Shown here one piece after another: positions 8,685-17,727 of a stretch of DNA of 64,000 nt. The notes under the pieces are model-generated. The model was not told where the DNA came from, made no database searches, and was given only the letters and a program-made list of their open reading frames with translations. Origin of the DNA: Salinicola halophyticus. Lineage in GTDB: Bacteria; Pseudomonadota; Gammaproteobacteria; Pseudomonadales; Halomonadaceae. Position numbers and translations under genes: made by a program. The stretch is from contig NZ_PZJN01000001.1 of NCBI RefSeq assembly GCF_003206695.1, positions 1-64,000 of the forward strand, given 5' to 3'. Each line of letters starts with the position of its first letter. Positions within the stretch are counted from its first letter, which is position 1.

Positions 8685-10274
8685 TCACCAATCGGCATCG
8701 GCACTGAGTAGGCGCATCGCCACCTGTAGCTGCAGCCGGGTGTCGACGTCGTTCAGGTCCATGGCAAGCGCGGTCTCTAGCCGCTCGATGCGATAGCGAA
8801 GGGTGCTGATGTGAATATCGAGGGCACGCGCCGTCTGCGCCAGCTGAAAACCGCTGTGCGCCAGTGCCGTGAGCGTCTCGATAGCGTTCTGCCGTCGCGC
8901 GCCTTGCCCCAGGGCGCGTGAAATACGCTCGAGAAACAGTCGTCGAGCCTCACCGTCGCCTTCCAGTACTCGGCTGAACAACAAGGTTTCAAAATCCCGG
9001 CGCTCGCCGGCCTTGAGCGAGGGCAGCAGTCGGGCCACGTCACCGGCGCCCTCGGCGATGGCTGTCGCGCCCTGCACCTTACGACTGACCGCCATGGCGG
9101 CCTCGCCGTCGCTCAACGCCCGCCACAGCACCTCGGTCGAGACCTCGGCACGCACCAGGAACAGCAGCTGATTGAGCGACACGGAGATCAACCGTGGCAG
9201 GCCGAGCGCCTCGAGACGATCGCCTAGCCGGCGCTCCCACCGTTCGCGTCGTAGCAAACCTTCCCGGCTCAGTGGTACCGGCTCGTTGAGCAGAATCGCG
9301 CAGACGTGATAGCCGGCGTGAGGATCCCACCCATGCAAAGACGCCCGCTCCAGGGCCGCCGGCGTGGCCTCGAACCGACCCTCGAGCAGCGAGTCGACGA
9401 AGGCGTAACCCAACCGGGTTTCCTGCGCCTGCAGCGCCTGCTGGTGGGACAGGTGGAGCGCCGAGATCAACGCGGCCTGCTCGGCCGCCCGCTGTTCGAG
9501 CTCGCTGATCGGGGATACCGTCTCATCGATCCACAGCATGGCAGCCGGCGCCCCCTGAATTCGGACCGGACAGGCCAGCAACCGGCCCCCGTCCCTCTCG
9601 CCGAGAGAGCGAGCCGTGGCCTCGTCCAGAAACTGCGCCTCGCTCAGCATGGCCGGCGTAGGCTGGCGCATGGCATCGAACTCGGCACTGCCGCCCAGCC
9701 ATTCACCCTCCAGCCCGGTGAAGAGCACGTCCCGCTCGAGCAAAAGGCTCAACGCCGTGGCGATGTCGCCCAAGCTCCGCGCCGTCAGGGCCGAACGGGT
9801 GAGATCGCGGTGAATACGTTCCGCCCGCGCGATCAGCTGGCCCTGCCGTGCAATCAGCCAGGCATGCACTTCTTCGGTGATCTGGCTGAACGGCACGTCC
9901 CAGGGAATTTCCAACAGCGGAAAGTCGAGCGATTCGGCCACGCGACGACTGGTCTCCGGGAATGCGGTCAGAAATCGGGGCACCGCCAGCGCCACGCCGG
10001 CCAGGCCCTTGTCGACTAGCGCCTCGATCAGCGCTCGCTCGGCCTTCGGCTCGTCGGGCCAGTGATAGCCGGTGGTCAGCAGTAGCTGGCCTTCACGAAC
10101 CCAGGCGATGATGTCGGGATGATCGACCATATGGACCCAGCTCAGCGGCCGCCCTAGCGAGCGCTCGCCGGCCACCACCCGAGCATGGCGCAAATTGGTT
10201 TCCCGCAGCGCCGTGGCAAGATCGAGTTCGATCGCTAACCGCGCGCCGACGGGCGCTTCATCCCGGTTCGTCAT
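8685..10274 (-). CDS. PucR/CdaR-family transcriptional regulator
   Basis: A 529-residue regulator. Residues about 15-135 form a PucR-type N-terminal sensor domain (AGERSLGRPLSWVHM opening, LLLTTGYHW). A central GAF-like/GGDEF-like stretch follows, and a C-terminal helix-turn-helix of the HTH_30 type sits near 465-520 (ALDIHISTLRYRIERLE). PucR proteins control purine catabolism, amino-acid or GABA use in other bacteria. The start codon overlaps the stop of the upstream aldehyde dehydrogenase gene by one base (TGATG), so the two are co-translated. The likely job is to regulate that dehydrogenase in response to its substrate. Confidence 0.88.
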   Translation of the reverse strand: MTNRDEAPVGARLAIELDLATALRETNLRHARVVAGERSLGRPLSWVHMVDHPDIIAWVREGQLLLTTGYHWPDEPKAERALIEALVDKGLAGVALAVPRFLTAFPETSRRVAESLDFPLLEIPWDVPFSQITEEVHAWLIARQGQLIARAERIHRDLTRSALTARSLGDIATALSLLLERDVLFTGLEGEWLGGSAEFDAMRQPTPAMLSEAQFLDEATARSLGERDGGRLLACPVRIQGAPAAMLWIDETVSPISELEQRAAEQAALISALHLSHQQALQAQETRLGYAFVDSLLEGRFEATPAALERASLHGWDPHAGYHVCAILLNEPVPLSREGLLRRERWERRLGDRLEALGLPRLISVSLNQLLFLVRAEVSTEVLWRALSDGEAAMAVSRKVQGATAIAEGAGDVARLLPSLKAGERRDFETLLFSRVLEGDGEARRLFLERISRALGQGARRQNAIETLTALAHSGFQLAQTARALDIHISTLRYRIERLETALAMDLNDVDTRLQLQVAMRLLSADADW

Positions 10275-11770
10275 CAGCCGTCCAGTCGCGTCGAGACGAA
10301 CTTGAGATCGAGATATTCGTCGATGCCGTAGCGGCCGCCCTCACGGCCGAGACCGCTATCCTTGACCCCACCGAACGGCGCCTGCGGTACGGAAGGCGCA
10401 CCGTCGTTGACCCCGACGATGCCGTAATCCAGCGCCTCGGAGACGCGCGACGCGCGGCCCAGATTTCGCGTCCACAGATACGCGGCGAGCCCGAACGGCG
10501 TGGCGTTGGCCGCCGCGACCGCCTCGTCTTCGCTGTCGAAGACGATCAGCGGTGCCACGGGGCCGAAAGTCTCTTCCTGCATGATCTGCATGTCGCTGGT
10601 GACGTCCGCCAGCACCGTCGGCGCGACGAAGAAGCCGTCGACATCCCGCTCCGCCGTCAAACGCTTCGCGCCCTTGGCCAGCGCATCGTCGATGTGAGAC
10701 TGCGCCTTGTCGCGCCCAGCCTGGCTGGCCAGCGGGCCGATCTGGGTCGACTCGTCTTCTGGCTGGCCGACGCAGAGCGCGTCCACCGCAGCGGTCAGAC
10801 GCGCGGAGAACGCCTCGAGAATGCCACGCTGTACATAGATGCGGTTGGCACAGACGCAGGTCTGGCCGCCGTTGCGGAACTTGCTCGCCATCACTTCGGT
10901 GACGGCGGCCTCGATATCGGCATCGTCGAAAACCAGAAACGGCGCATGGCCGCCCAACTCCAGCGACATTCGCTTCATGGTCGCGGCGGATTTGGCGTAG
11001 AGATGCTTGCCGACCGGCGTGCTGCCGGTGAAGGTGACCTTGCGGATGCGTCGGTCGCTCATCAGTTCATCGCTGATTGCGGCCGGGCGCTCAGCGGTGA
11101 TGACCTGGAACACCTCTGGCGGCCCGCCGGCCTGCTGCCACAGCTGGGCCAGCAGCAGCGCCGTGATCGGCGTCTGCTCCGCCGGCTTGACGATCACCGA
11201 GCAGCCTGCCGCCAGCCCCGGTGCCACTTTGCGGGTGATCATTGCCGCCGGGAAGTTCCAGGGCGTGATCGCCAATACCGGGCCGACCGGCTGACGCAGC
11301 ACGGCGAGCCGCTTGTCCGGATGCTGGCTGGGCAGGATATCGCCGTCGATGCGCTTGGCCTGCTCGGCGTACCACTCCAGGAAGCTGGCAGCGTAATCGA
11401 CTTCACCCCGCGCTTCGCGGATCGGCTTGCCCATCTCCCGCGCCATGGTCACGGCGAGGATCTCCTTGGCCTCGAGCATCGCCTGGTGCCAGGCCTTGAG
11501 CAGCACCGCACGCTCGAAGGCAGTGGTCTTGCGCCAAGACTCGAAGCCACGCTGGGCATTGTCGGCGGCAAGCCTGGCCTGTTCGACACCGCAGTCGGCG
11601 ACTTCGGCTATCACCTCTCCGCTTGCGGGAGAGCGCAAGGCGTAGCGCCCCATGTCGGTGGCATCGAAGCCGACGATGGCGGCGGGATAGTAGGCGGCAT
11701 CAGCGGGCGCTTTGAGCGATACGAATTGATTCTGAAGAGACGATGATGAAGGCGTTGATGAAAAGGACAT
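10274..11770 (-). CDS. gabD: NAD(P)-dependent succinate-semialdehyde dehydrogenase
   Basis: A 498-residue class I aldehyde dehydrogenase, expected to oxidise succinate semialdehyde to succinate, the last step of GABA breakdown. Family marks are ITPWNFPAAMITRK, the Rossmann motif TFTGSTPVGK, the general base Glu271 in LELGG, and nucleophile Cys305 in NGGQTCVCANR. The double cysteine and the AASFLEWYAE stretch match GabD closely. The ATG at 11770 is chosen for its AGGTGA ribosome site 8 bp upstream; an in-frame GTG lies 12 bp earlier. A GABA transaminase is not adjacent, so the source of the aldehyde is unclear. It is the first gene of a two-gene unit with the PucR regulator. Confidence 0.88.
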   Translation of the reverse strand: MSFSSTPSSSSLQNQFVSLKAPADAAYYPAAIVGFDATDMGRYALRSPASGEVIAEVADCGVEQARLAADNAQRGFESWRKTTAFERAVLLKAWHQAMLEAKEILAVTMAREMGKPIREARGEVDYAASFLEWYAEQAKRIDGDILPSQHPDKRLAVLRQPVGPVLAITPWNFPAAMITRKVAPGLAAGCSVIVKPAEQTPITALLLAQLWQQAGGPPEVFQVITAERPAAISDELMSDRRIRKVTFTGSTPVGKHLYAKSAATMKRMSLELGGHAPFLVFDDADIEAAVTEVMASKFRNGGQTCVCANRIYVQRGILEAFSARLTAAVDALCVGQPEDESTQIGPLASQAGRDKAQSHIDDALAKGAKRLTAERDVDGFFVAPTVLADVTSDMQIMQEETFGPVAPLIVFDSEDEAVAAANATPFGLAAYLWTRNLGRASRVSEALDYGIVGVNDGAPSVPQAPFGGVKDSGLGREGGRYGIDEYLDLKFVSTRLDG

Positions 11771-11890
11771 CGATCCGGTCACCTGTTCGAAAAGTAGGAA
11801 GTCCAGCCATCCTACCCCCGCGACAAGACGAATACTTCCTGCACAAAGCAGGATTTAGCTGTCACCAATACCCACTCACGACAGGAGAAT

Positions 11891-12667
11891 TCAAACCACT
11901 TCGACCTTCGGGGCATCGCTCTCATTCATTCGAGCGCGCCATGCTCGACCCGGGTCGCCGGTGGTGACCAGCGTGTCGAAATCGGACAGGTCGGCGAAGA
12001 ACGCTGCGCGCATCACGTCGAGCTTGCTCTCGTCGGCGACGATGATGCGCCGTTCTGCATGTTCGATGGCGGCCTGTTTGGGTGCCACCTCATGAAAATG
12101 GAAGCAGCTGGCGCCCTTGTCGACATGGACACCGGCTGCGGAAATCAGCGCCTTGTTGATACCCAGACGGCGGATCGCCGTGGTGACGTCCTGCCCGCCG
12201 AAGGATTCCGAAGCGGCGTAGTAGAGGCCTCCGAGCACGACGAGGCGCATATTGGGCATGTCGCGCTGGCTGAAGGCGTTGGCGACGTTGAGCGCGTAGG
12301 TGACGATGGTCACGTTCATGTCGCGCGGCAGCAGTGCACATAGCGGCATCAAGGTGGTGCCGCAGTCGACGAACACGGTATCGCCCTCTTCGATCATCGA
12401 TGTCACGGTCTCGCAGAGACGCTGCTTGGCCTTGGCGTAGCGGTCCTTCTGGGCATCGAGGTTGTAGGCAGCGGTGAACTGGGGGTTGTCGGCCATGACC
12501 AGATGCCCGCCGAAGGAGACGATGGAACCATTGCTGGCAGCGATATCCCGCCTCACCGTCATCTCGGAAACGTCGCACAGCGTTGCCGCCTCGGCCAACG
12601 GAAGGGTTCCACTGCGCCTGATCGCCTCGCGAAGTCTTTCCAGCCGTACCGCACTGCGACCATTCAT
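11891..12667 (-). CDS. deoR: DeoR deoxyribose/nucleoside operon repressor
   Basis: A 258-residue DeoR-family repressor. The N-terminal winged HTH spans about 22-43 (AEAATLCDVSEMTVRRD). The C-terminal sugar-phosphate sensing domain has DCGTT at 101-105. The segment SAAGVHVDKGASCF at 176-189 matches E. coli DeoR closely and separates it from GlpR or AgaR relatives. The ATG at 12667 is preferred because GGGAGAA lies just upstream; longer N-terminal versions lack a ribosome site. DeoR of enteric bacteria answers deoxyribose-5-phosphate. Here it sits directly downstream of tsx on the same strand and presumably represses tsx and the nupC-deo genes. Confidence 0.9.
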   Translation of the reverse strand: MNGRSAVRLERLREAIRRSGTLPLAEAATLCDVSEMTVRRDIAASNGSIVSFGGHLVMADNPQFTAAYNLDAQKDRYAKAKQRLCETVTSMIEEGDTVFVDCGTTLMPLCALLPRDMNVTIVTYALNVANAFSQRDMPNMRLVVLGGLYYAASESFGGQDVTTAIRRLGINKALISAAGVHVDKGASCFHFHEVAPKQAAIEHAERRIIVADESKLDVMRAAFFADLSDFDTLVTTGDPGRAWRARMNESDAPKVEVV

Positions 12668-12726
12668 GACGTTCTCCCGATGTTGTCGGCCCATCGACCT
12701 TATCCCCGATCTCTCTCTGGAACGCA

Positions 12727-12750
12727 ACGAGGAGCCCGGAGGCTCCTCGT
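12727..12750 (-). terminator. Hairpin between tsx and deoR
   Basis: A perfect 10-bp GC-rich stem (ACGAGGAGCC paired with GGCTCCTCGT, 4-nt loop) lies 93 bp beyond the tsx stop and 60 bp before the deoR start. No T-run follows on the minus strand, so it may attenuate rather than stop transcription into deoR. Confidence 0.5.
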
Positions 12751-12788
12751 CGATAACGCCCATCGCTGTCAGATAGGAGCGTTTAGAC

Positions 12789-12858
12789 CAGAAATGTCAG
12801 ATCAGAACTGTCGGACCAGTGCTGCTAAGCCAGAACTGCCAAGTCAGAACTGCCAGCC
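12789..12858. repeat. Five-copy 14-bp degenerate tandem repeat across the tsx stop
   Basis: The octamer CAGAACTG or a close variant begins at 12789, 12803, 12817, 12831 and 12845, an exact 14-bp period. The last copies encode the tsx C-terminus and contain its stop codon (12844-12846); the other copies lie in the 3' untranslated region. The array looks like stepwise duplication of the gene's own end. Confidence 0.75.
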
Positions 12859-13848
12859 GACGCCGAAGTAGTAACCCCAGCCGGTGGAGCGCAGCTCGAA
12901 ACCATCGCCGTGGCTGTTGGGGAACGGCGCCATTTCGCCATCGTTCCATTGGCCACCGTTATGGAAGTAACGCGCCACTGCCATGAACCGCAGATGCGTG
13001 AACTGGTACAGCAGCACGTTGGTCGCCACGGTCGACTCGTTGGTACGGGTCGGGTCGTTATCGCCCAGATCCGAGCCGAAGTCGTGGTTGGTGAAGCCGA
13101 CGTAGACCAGTGAGGCACCGTTATCGAAGCTGCCCAACGGATAGGAGTAGTTCAGCTGCGCGCGATAGCCGTCCCACGAGTTCTCGTTGGCGGCGCCGTA
13201 GTTTTCCCACTGGCGACGTTTGTAGAAGTTGAACGAGAGCCCCAGCGGGGAACCGGTCTCGATATCGGTGCCCAGACCGGCATAGAGCGTGTTCTGACGG
13301 CTTTCCGTGGTGTGGCCCCAGTCGAAGATGTAGTCGAAGGCGACGAACCACTCCTTGAACGGGCCGACGCTCAGGTCCTGACCGGTCATGTCGTCGATCG
13401 ACAGCCGCGGTTCCAGCTCCATGAACACCGGCGAGCCCTTGTCGAAGATCCCGCTATCCGCGGCGTTGCCGGTACCGAAGAACTTGGGAAAATCGATATA
13501 GCCGTAAAGATCCAGCGGCCCTTTACGCCCGAAAAACTCATACTCCAGATAGATATCGTCAACCTGCTGCGGCCCGAAGCGAATGTTCTTGCTGCCGATG
13601 ACCGTGACGTTCTGGTGGTACCAGTCGGAAAGATAGGGACCATCGGCCGTCTGCCCTTCCGACGTTGGTCCTTCGTCAGGCGTCTCCTGCTCGATGACCG
13701 GCGCCTCGCCCTGGTCATCTGCCCACGTCGGCGCGGCTGCCAGCGTCATCGACCCTACGCCTAGCGACAGCGCCAGCAAGCTGGCACTTCTCCCCGTCGA
13801 CCACACTCTCGCCGACCACGCGACCGGCTGCGCAATTTTCTCTACCAT
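12844..13848 (-). CDS. tsx: Tsx nucleoside-specific outer-membrane channel
   Basis: A 334-residue outer-membrane beta-barrel for passive uptake of nucleosides and deoxynucleosides. Residues 1-43 form a long signal peptide with a cleavage site after TWA. The mature protein carries the hallmark segments of E. coli Tsx: SDWYHQNVTVIGS, RFGPQ, YLEYEFFGRKG, GPFKEWF, NYGAANENSWDGYR, GFTNHDFGSDLGD, ARYFHNGGQWND. It ends in the aromatic pattern GVGWQF needed by the BAM machinery. An acidic extension (about residues 44-72) not found in E. coli precedes the first strand. A GGGGGA ribosome site precedes the ATG. It is divergent from nupC and upstream of deoR. Confidence 0.95.
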   Translation of the reverse strand: MVEKIAQPVAWSARVWSTGRSASLLALSLGVGSMTLAAAPTWADDQGEAPVIEQETPDEGPTSEGQTADGPYLSDWYHQNVTVIGSKNIRFGPQQVDDIYLEYEFFGRKGPLDLYGYIDFPKFFGTGNAADSGIFDKGSPVFMELEPRLSIDDMTGQDLSVGPFKEWFVAFDYIFDWGHTTESRQNTLYAGLGTDIETGSPLGLSFNFYKRRQWENYGAANENSWDGYRAQLNYSYPLGSFDNGASLVYVGFTNHDFGSDLGDNDPTRTNESTVATNVLLYQFTHLRFMAVARYFHNGGQWNDGEMAPFPNSHGDGFELRSTGWGYYFGVGWQF

Positions 13849-14142
13849 GCCATCCCCCTACTTTGTTGTTATGGCGTGTTGGTTCCCATTTTGTGACTAT
13901 TCTTACATTCCCGGCTTTGCACCTCGACCGGCATTCTGCCTCGCAACTATCGATGACGATTTGCTGAAAAGCGCCCAAAAACACTATATATGGGCAATAG
14001 TTCGCTTTTCGCTACTCTATGAGCTTGTGACGATAAAAACAACAAGTGACGAACAAAACCAAAAAATGTTAAAAAGATCTCAAGAAATCGCTCTTTCCCA
14101 TCGCGTTTTCTACCTACCGGGACCAACACCAAGGACAACAAC
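13849..14142. other. AT-rich tsx/nupC divergent control region
   Basis: The spacer is clearly AT-richer than its surroundings and separates tsx from nupC. It holds no open reading frame worth calling. It contains one good CRP-like palindrome (13892-13907), a second half-site (TGTGA at 14026-14030), a TATATA near 13986 and runs of A. A cAMP-CRP plus DeoR-controlled divergent promoter pair is the natural reading. No exact copy of the E. coli DeoR 16-mer was found. Confidence 0.6.
13892..13907. promoter_or_regulatory. CRP-like binding site
   Basis: TGTGA-CTATTC-TTACA matches the TGTGA-N6-TCACA consensus in 9 of 10 conserved bases. It lies 44 bp upstream of the tsx start and 235 bp upstream of nupC, so tsx is the likelier target. 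In enteric bacteria tsx, nupC and deo are all CRP-activated. Confidence 0.5.
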
Positions 14143-15414
14143 ATGACACTCCTCATGGGTCTGGTCGGCGTCGTCGTGCTACTGCTGATCGCGCTGATCT
14201 TTTCGAGCAACCGCCGGGCGATCAGCCTGCGCACCGTCATCGGCGCCTTTGCCATTCAGGCCGGCATCGGGGCTTTCGTGCTCTACGTGCCCTTCGGGCA
14301 GGCCGTGCTGGGATCCGTCTCCAGTGCCGTCAGCCAGGTCATCAGCTATGCCAACGACGGCATCGGCTTTTTGTTCGGCAACCTCGCCGATCCGACCAAT
14401 GTCGGCTTCGTCTTCGCGATCAAGGTGCTGCCGATCATCATCTTCTTCTCGTCGCTGACGGCCGTTCTCTACTATCTGGGCATCATGCAGTGGGTCGTGC
14501 GGATTCTGGGTGGCGCGCTGCAGAAGGTCCTGGGCACCTCGCGCACTGAATCGCTCTCCGCCACCGCCAATATCTTCGTCGGCCAGACCGAGGCTCCGCT
14601 GGTGGTACGCCCGTTCCTGGCCAGCATGACCAAGTCTGAACTGTTCGCAGTCATGTGTGGCGGGCTCGCATCCGTTGCCGGTTCCGTTCTCGCCGGTTAC
14701 GCCGAGCTCGGCATTCCCATGGAATACCTGATCGCCGCCTCGTTCATGGCCGCGCCCGGCGGTTTGCTATTCGCCAAGATTCTGATGCCGGAGACGGAGA
14801 ATCCCGACGATGACACGCGTCAGGCCAAGGACGTGCTGGAAGCCGAGGACAAGCCGGCCAACGTGCTTGACGCTGCCGCGTCCGGCGCCTCATCGGGCCT
14901 GATGCTGGCCGCCAATGTCGGCGCCATGCTGTTGGCCTTCATCGGCCTGATCGCGATGATCGACGGCATCCTGGGTGGTGTCGGCGGCTGGTTCGGGATG
15001 GACTCGTTGAGCCTGTCGATGATCCTCGGCTGGCTGTTCTCGCCGCTGGCGTTCGTGCTCGGCATTCCCTGGCATGAAGCGACGCTGGCAGGCTCGTTCA
15101 TCGGTCAGAAGCTGGTGGTCAACGAATTCGTGGCCTATATCAATCTGGCGCCCTACATCAGCGGCGACACCATGGTGGAAGCGACCGGGCAAGCGATGTC
15201 CGCCCACACCGCCGCGATCCTGTCGTTCGCGCTTTGCGGATTCGCCAACCTATCCTCCATCGCGATCCTGCTCGGCGGTCTCGGCACGCTGGCCCCCAGC
15301 CGTCGCCCGGAGATCGCTCGTTACGGGCTCAAGGCGGTACTCGCCGGCACGCTCTCCAACCTGATGTCGGCCACCCTGGCCGGGATCTTTCTGTCGCTGG
15401 CCGGTACTGCCTGA
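14143..15414 (+). CDS. nupC: NupC concentrative nucleoside transporter
   Basis: A 423-residue CNT-family inner-membrane nucleoside symporter. About nine or ten hydrophobic segments are visible, with the conserved substrate/ion motif GQTEAPLVV at 147-155, then [25 protein letters not shown] cytoplasmic charged loop (about 224-245, rich in E, D and K) precedes the C-terminal core, as in other CNTs. An AAGGA ribosome site lies 8 bp before the ATG. It imports what Tsx admits and heads the rightward deo gene set. A 15-bp direct repeat spans its stop codon (15409-15438). Confidence 0.94.
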   Translation: MTLLMGLVGVVVLLLIALIFSSNRRAISLRTVIGAFAIQAGIGAFVLYVPFGQAVLGSVSSAVSQVISYANDGIGFLFGNLADPTNVGFVFAIKVLPIIIFFSSLTAVLYYLGIMQWVVRILGGALQKVLGTSRTESLSATANIFVGQTEAPLVVRPFLASMTKSELFAVMCGGLASVAGSVLAGYAELGIPMEYLIAASFMAAPGGLLFAKILMPETENPDDDTRQAKDVLEAEDKPANVLDAAASGASSGLMLAANVGAMLLAFIGLIAMIDGILGGVGGWFGMDSLSLSMILGWLFSPLAFVLGIPWHEATLAGSFIGQKLVVNEFVAYINLAPYISGDTMVEATGQAMSAHTAAILSFALCGFANLSSIAILLGGLGTLAPSRRPEIARYGLKAVLAGTLSNLMSATLAGIFLSLAGTA

Positions 15415-15575
15415 TCCAGGACAGCCTGATCCGAGATGCATGAATCACGAACGCCATGAGGATCCGGCAGACTCGAGAGGGATGAATTCGAGAGCGCATG
15501 CCGGATCCTGGCCGACTCGGGACACGACAACGGCAGGAGGCCGTCGCTGCCACGCCTAACCAAGGAAACAGGACG

Positions 15576-16364
15576 ATGAACAGTCTCAAGCACGCCGCCA
15601 GACAGGCGCTGGCGATGATGGATCTCACCTCGCTCAACGACGACGATAACGACGCCACGATCCAGGCGTTGTGCCGCCGCACCGACACCCCGCATGGCGC
15701 TCCCGCCGCGGTGTGCATCTACCCCGCCTTCATCGAGACGGCAAATCGTGAGCTGATCGACATGGGGTTGCGAAATACGGGAGTTCGCGAGCGCGTCAGA
15801 ATCGCGACCGTCACCAACTTCCCCCACGGCTGCGTCAACGTCGAACGGGCCAGTCGCGAAACCCGCGCCGCGGTAGCGGCCGGCGCCGACGAGGTCGACG
15901 TGGTGTTTCCCTACAAGGCGATGATCAACGGTGATACCGAGTCGGGTCGCGCGCTGGTCACTGCCTGCCGTGACGCCTGTGGCGATCGGCTGCTCAAGGT
16001 GATTCTGGAGACCGGCGAGCTCAAGGATCCCGTACTGATTCGCCAGGCCGCGGATATTGCGCTGGAGTGCGGTGCGGATTTCCTCAAGACGTCCACCGGC
16101 AAGGTGCCGGTCAACGCGACGCTCGAGGCTGCCGAGATTCTGCTGACCGCGATTCGCGACAGCGGTCGCGATGTGGGGTTCAAGGCGGCCGGCGGTATCC
16201 GCACCGCCGAGGACGCCAAGGCTTACCTGGATCTGGCTGCGGGCATCATGGGCGAGGCGTGGCTGACGCCCGCGCATTTCCGCTTCGGCGCTTCCGGTCT
16301 GCTCGACGCGCTGCTCGCCACGCTGTCGGATGAAGACATCCAGCCGCCCACCGACGGCTACTGA
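15576..16364 (+). CDS. deoC: Deoxyribose-phosphate aldolase
   Basis: A 262-residue class I aldolase that splits 2-deoxyribose-5-phosphate into acetaldehyde and glyceraldehyde-3-phosphate. It keeps MMDLTSLNDDDND, the EVDVVFPYKAMI strand, and the Schiff-base motif FLKTSTGK with Lys171 (E. coli Lys167). FKAAGGIRTAEDA closes the phosphate site. The ATG at 15576 follows AAGGAAACAGGACG; an in-frame ATG 26 codons upstream extends into a non-conserved segment and is rejected. It lies 161 bp after nupC and 31 bp before deoA. Confidence 0.95.
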   Translation: MNSLKHAARQALAMMDLTSLNDDDNDATIQALCRRTDTPHGAPAAVCIYPAFIETANRELIDMGLRNTGVRERVRIATVTNFPHGCVNVERASRETRAAVAAGADEVDVVFPYKAMINGDTESGRALVTACRDACGDRLLKVILETGELKDPVLIRQAADIALECGADFLKTSTGKVPVNATLEAAEILLTAIRDSGRDVGFKAAGGIRTAEDAKAYLDLAAGIMGEAWLTPAHFRFGASGLLDALLATLSDEDIQPPTDGY

Positions 16365-16395
16365 CAGCTTCGTTCGTTCACAGGCGGAGAACGCC

Positions 16396-17727
16396 ATGCT
16401 GACGCAGGAAATCATTCGTCGTAAGCGCGACGGCCAGACACTCGATCGCAGGATGCTCGATCTGGTCATGCAGGGCATCGCCGATGAGCGTATCGGCGAC
16501 GCACAGATCGGCGCTTTCGCCATGGCCGTCTATCTCAACGGCATGAACCGGGACGAGGCCGTGGCGCTGACCGAGTCGATCCGGGATTCCGGCCAAGTGA
16601 TGCGCTGGGCCGATCTTGATCTCGACGGCCCGGTGCTTGACAAGCACTCCACCGGCGGCGTCGGCGATCTGGTTTCGCTGGTGCTGGGGCCCTGGATCGC
16701 CGCCTGTGGCGGCCATGTACCCATGGTCTCCGGGCGTGGCCTTGGCCATACCGGCGGTACGCTGGACAAACTCGAGTCGATTCCCGGCTACGACGTCACC
16801 CCGTCCGACGCCACCTTCCGCAAGCTGGTGAAAGAGGTCGGCGTGGCGATCATCGGCCAGACCGGCTCGCTGGCACCGGCCGACAAGCGCCTCTATGGCG
16901 TGCGCGACGTCACCGCCACGGTGGAGTCGATCCCGCTGATCGTCGCCTCGATCCTGGGCAAAAAGCTGGCCTGCGGTCTCGAGACCCTGGTGATGGACGT
17001 CAAGGTCGGCAGCGGCGCCTTCATGCCGACCGCAGAAGCCTCCCGCGAGCTGGCCGAGGCGATCGTCGCCATCGGCTGCGGTGCGGGGACGACAACCAGC
17101 GTGCTGCTGACCGACATGAACCAGCCGCTGGCCGACTGTGCCGGCAATTCATTGGAAGTCTTCGAAGCCCTGCGGTTGCTGCGCGGCGATGGAAAGCGGA
17201 GTCGGCTTTATCAGGTCACTCGGTCGCTGGCCCAGGAAATGCTGCTCCAGTCGGGCCTGGCCAGTGATGCCGAAGATGCGAGTAAGCGTCTGGACCTCGC
17301 TCTCGATTCCGGCGAGGCACTGGAGCGCTTCTCGCAAATGGTGCACGGTCTCGGCGGCCCAAGTGATCTGGCGGAACGCGCCGAACATCACCTTCCCACC
17401 GCACCGGTCACAGTCGATCTCGACGCTGACCAGGCAGGATTCATCAGTGCCATCGATACCCGCGGGCTCGGCCTCGCCGTGGTCGAACTGGGCGGCGGCC
17501 GGCGCAACGCGGGTGATGCCATCGATCACCGCGTCGGTCTGTCACACATCGCCGCGCTCGGCCAGCGTGTCGAACCTGGCCAACCGCTGCTTCGCATTCA
17601 TGCCGCCGACCGGGCCGATGCTGAGGCGGTCACCCAGCGCCTGCGTCACGCCTTCACCTTGAGCGAGGCAGACGATGCCACCATCCCCCCGCTGATCCAC
17701 GCCACCCTGCGCCAGGAGGATCTGTAA
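16396..17727 (+). CDS. deoA: Thymidine phosphorylase
   Basis: A 443-residue phosphorylase converting thymidine (and deoxyuridine) plus phosphate to base and 2-deoxyribose-1-phosphate. It carries KHSTGGVGD (83-91) for phosphate and the family signature [16 protein letters not shown] (112-127), followed by LAPADKR and [12 protein letters not shown]. The C-terminal alpha/beta domain is complete and length equals that of E. coli DeoA. The ATG at 16396 has GGAG 6 bp upstream. Its stop overlaps the deoB start by one base (TAATG), which indicates translational coupling. Confidence 0.95.
   Translation: MLTQEIIRRKRDGQTLDRRMLDLVMQGIADERIGDAQIGAFAMAVYLNGMNRDEAVALTESIRDSGQVMRWADLDLDGPVLDKHSTGGVGDLVSLVLGPWIAACGGHVPMVSGRGLGHTGGTLDKLESIPGYDVTPSDATFRKLVKEVGVAIIGQTGSLAPADKRLYGVRDVTATVESIPLIVASILGKKLACGLETLVMDVKVGSGAFMPTAEASRELAEAIVAIGCGAGTTTSVLLTDMNQPLADCAGNSLEVFEALRLLRGDGKRSRLYQVTRSLAQEMLLQSGLASDAEDASKRLDLALDSGEALERFSQMVHGLGGPSDLAERAEHHLPTAPVTVDLDADQAGFISAIDTRGLGLAVVELGGGRRNAGDAIDHRVGLSHIAALGQRVEPGQPLLRIHAADRADAEAVTQRLRHAFTLSEADDATIPPLIHATLRQEDL

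Noticed and set aside
13849-14142. Riboswitch or small RNA in the tsx/nupC spacer
   Set aside because: No stable stem set was visible; the AT-richness is better explained by divergent promoters and regulator sites.
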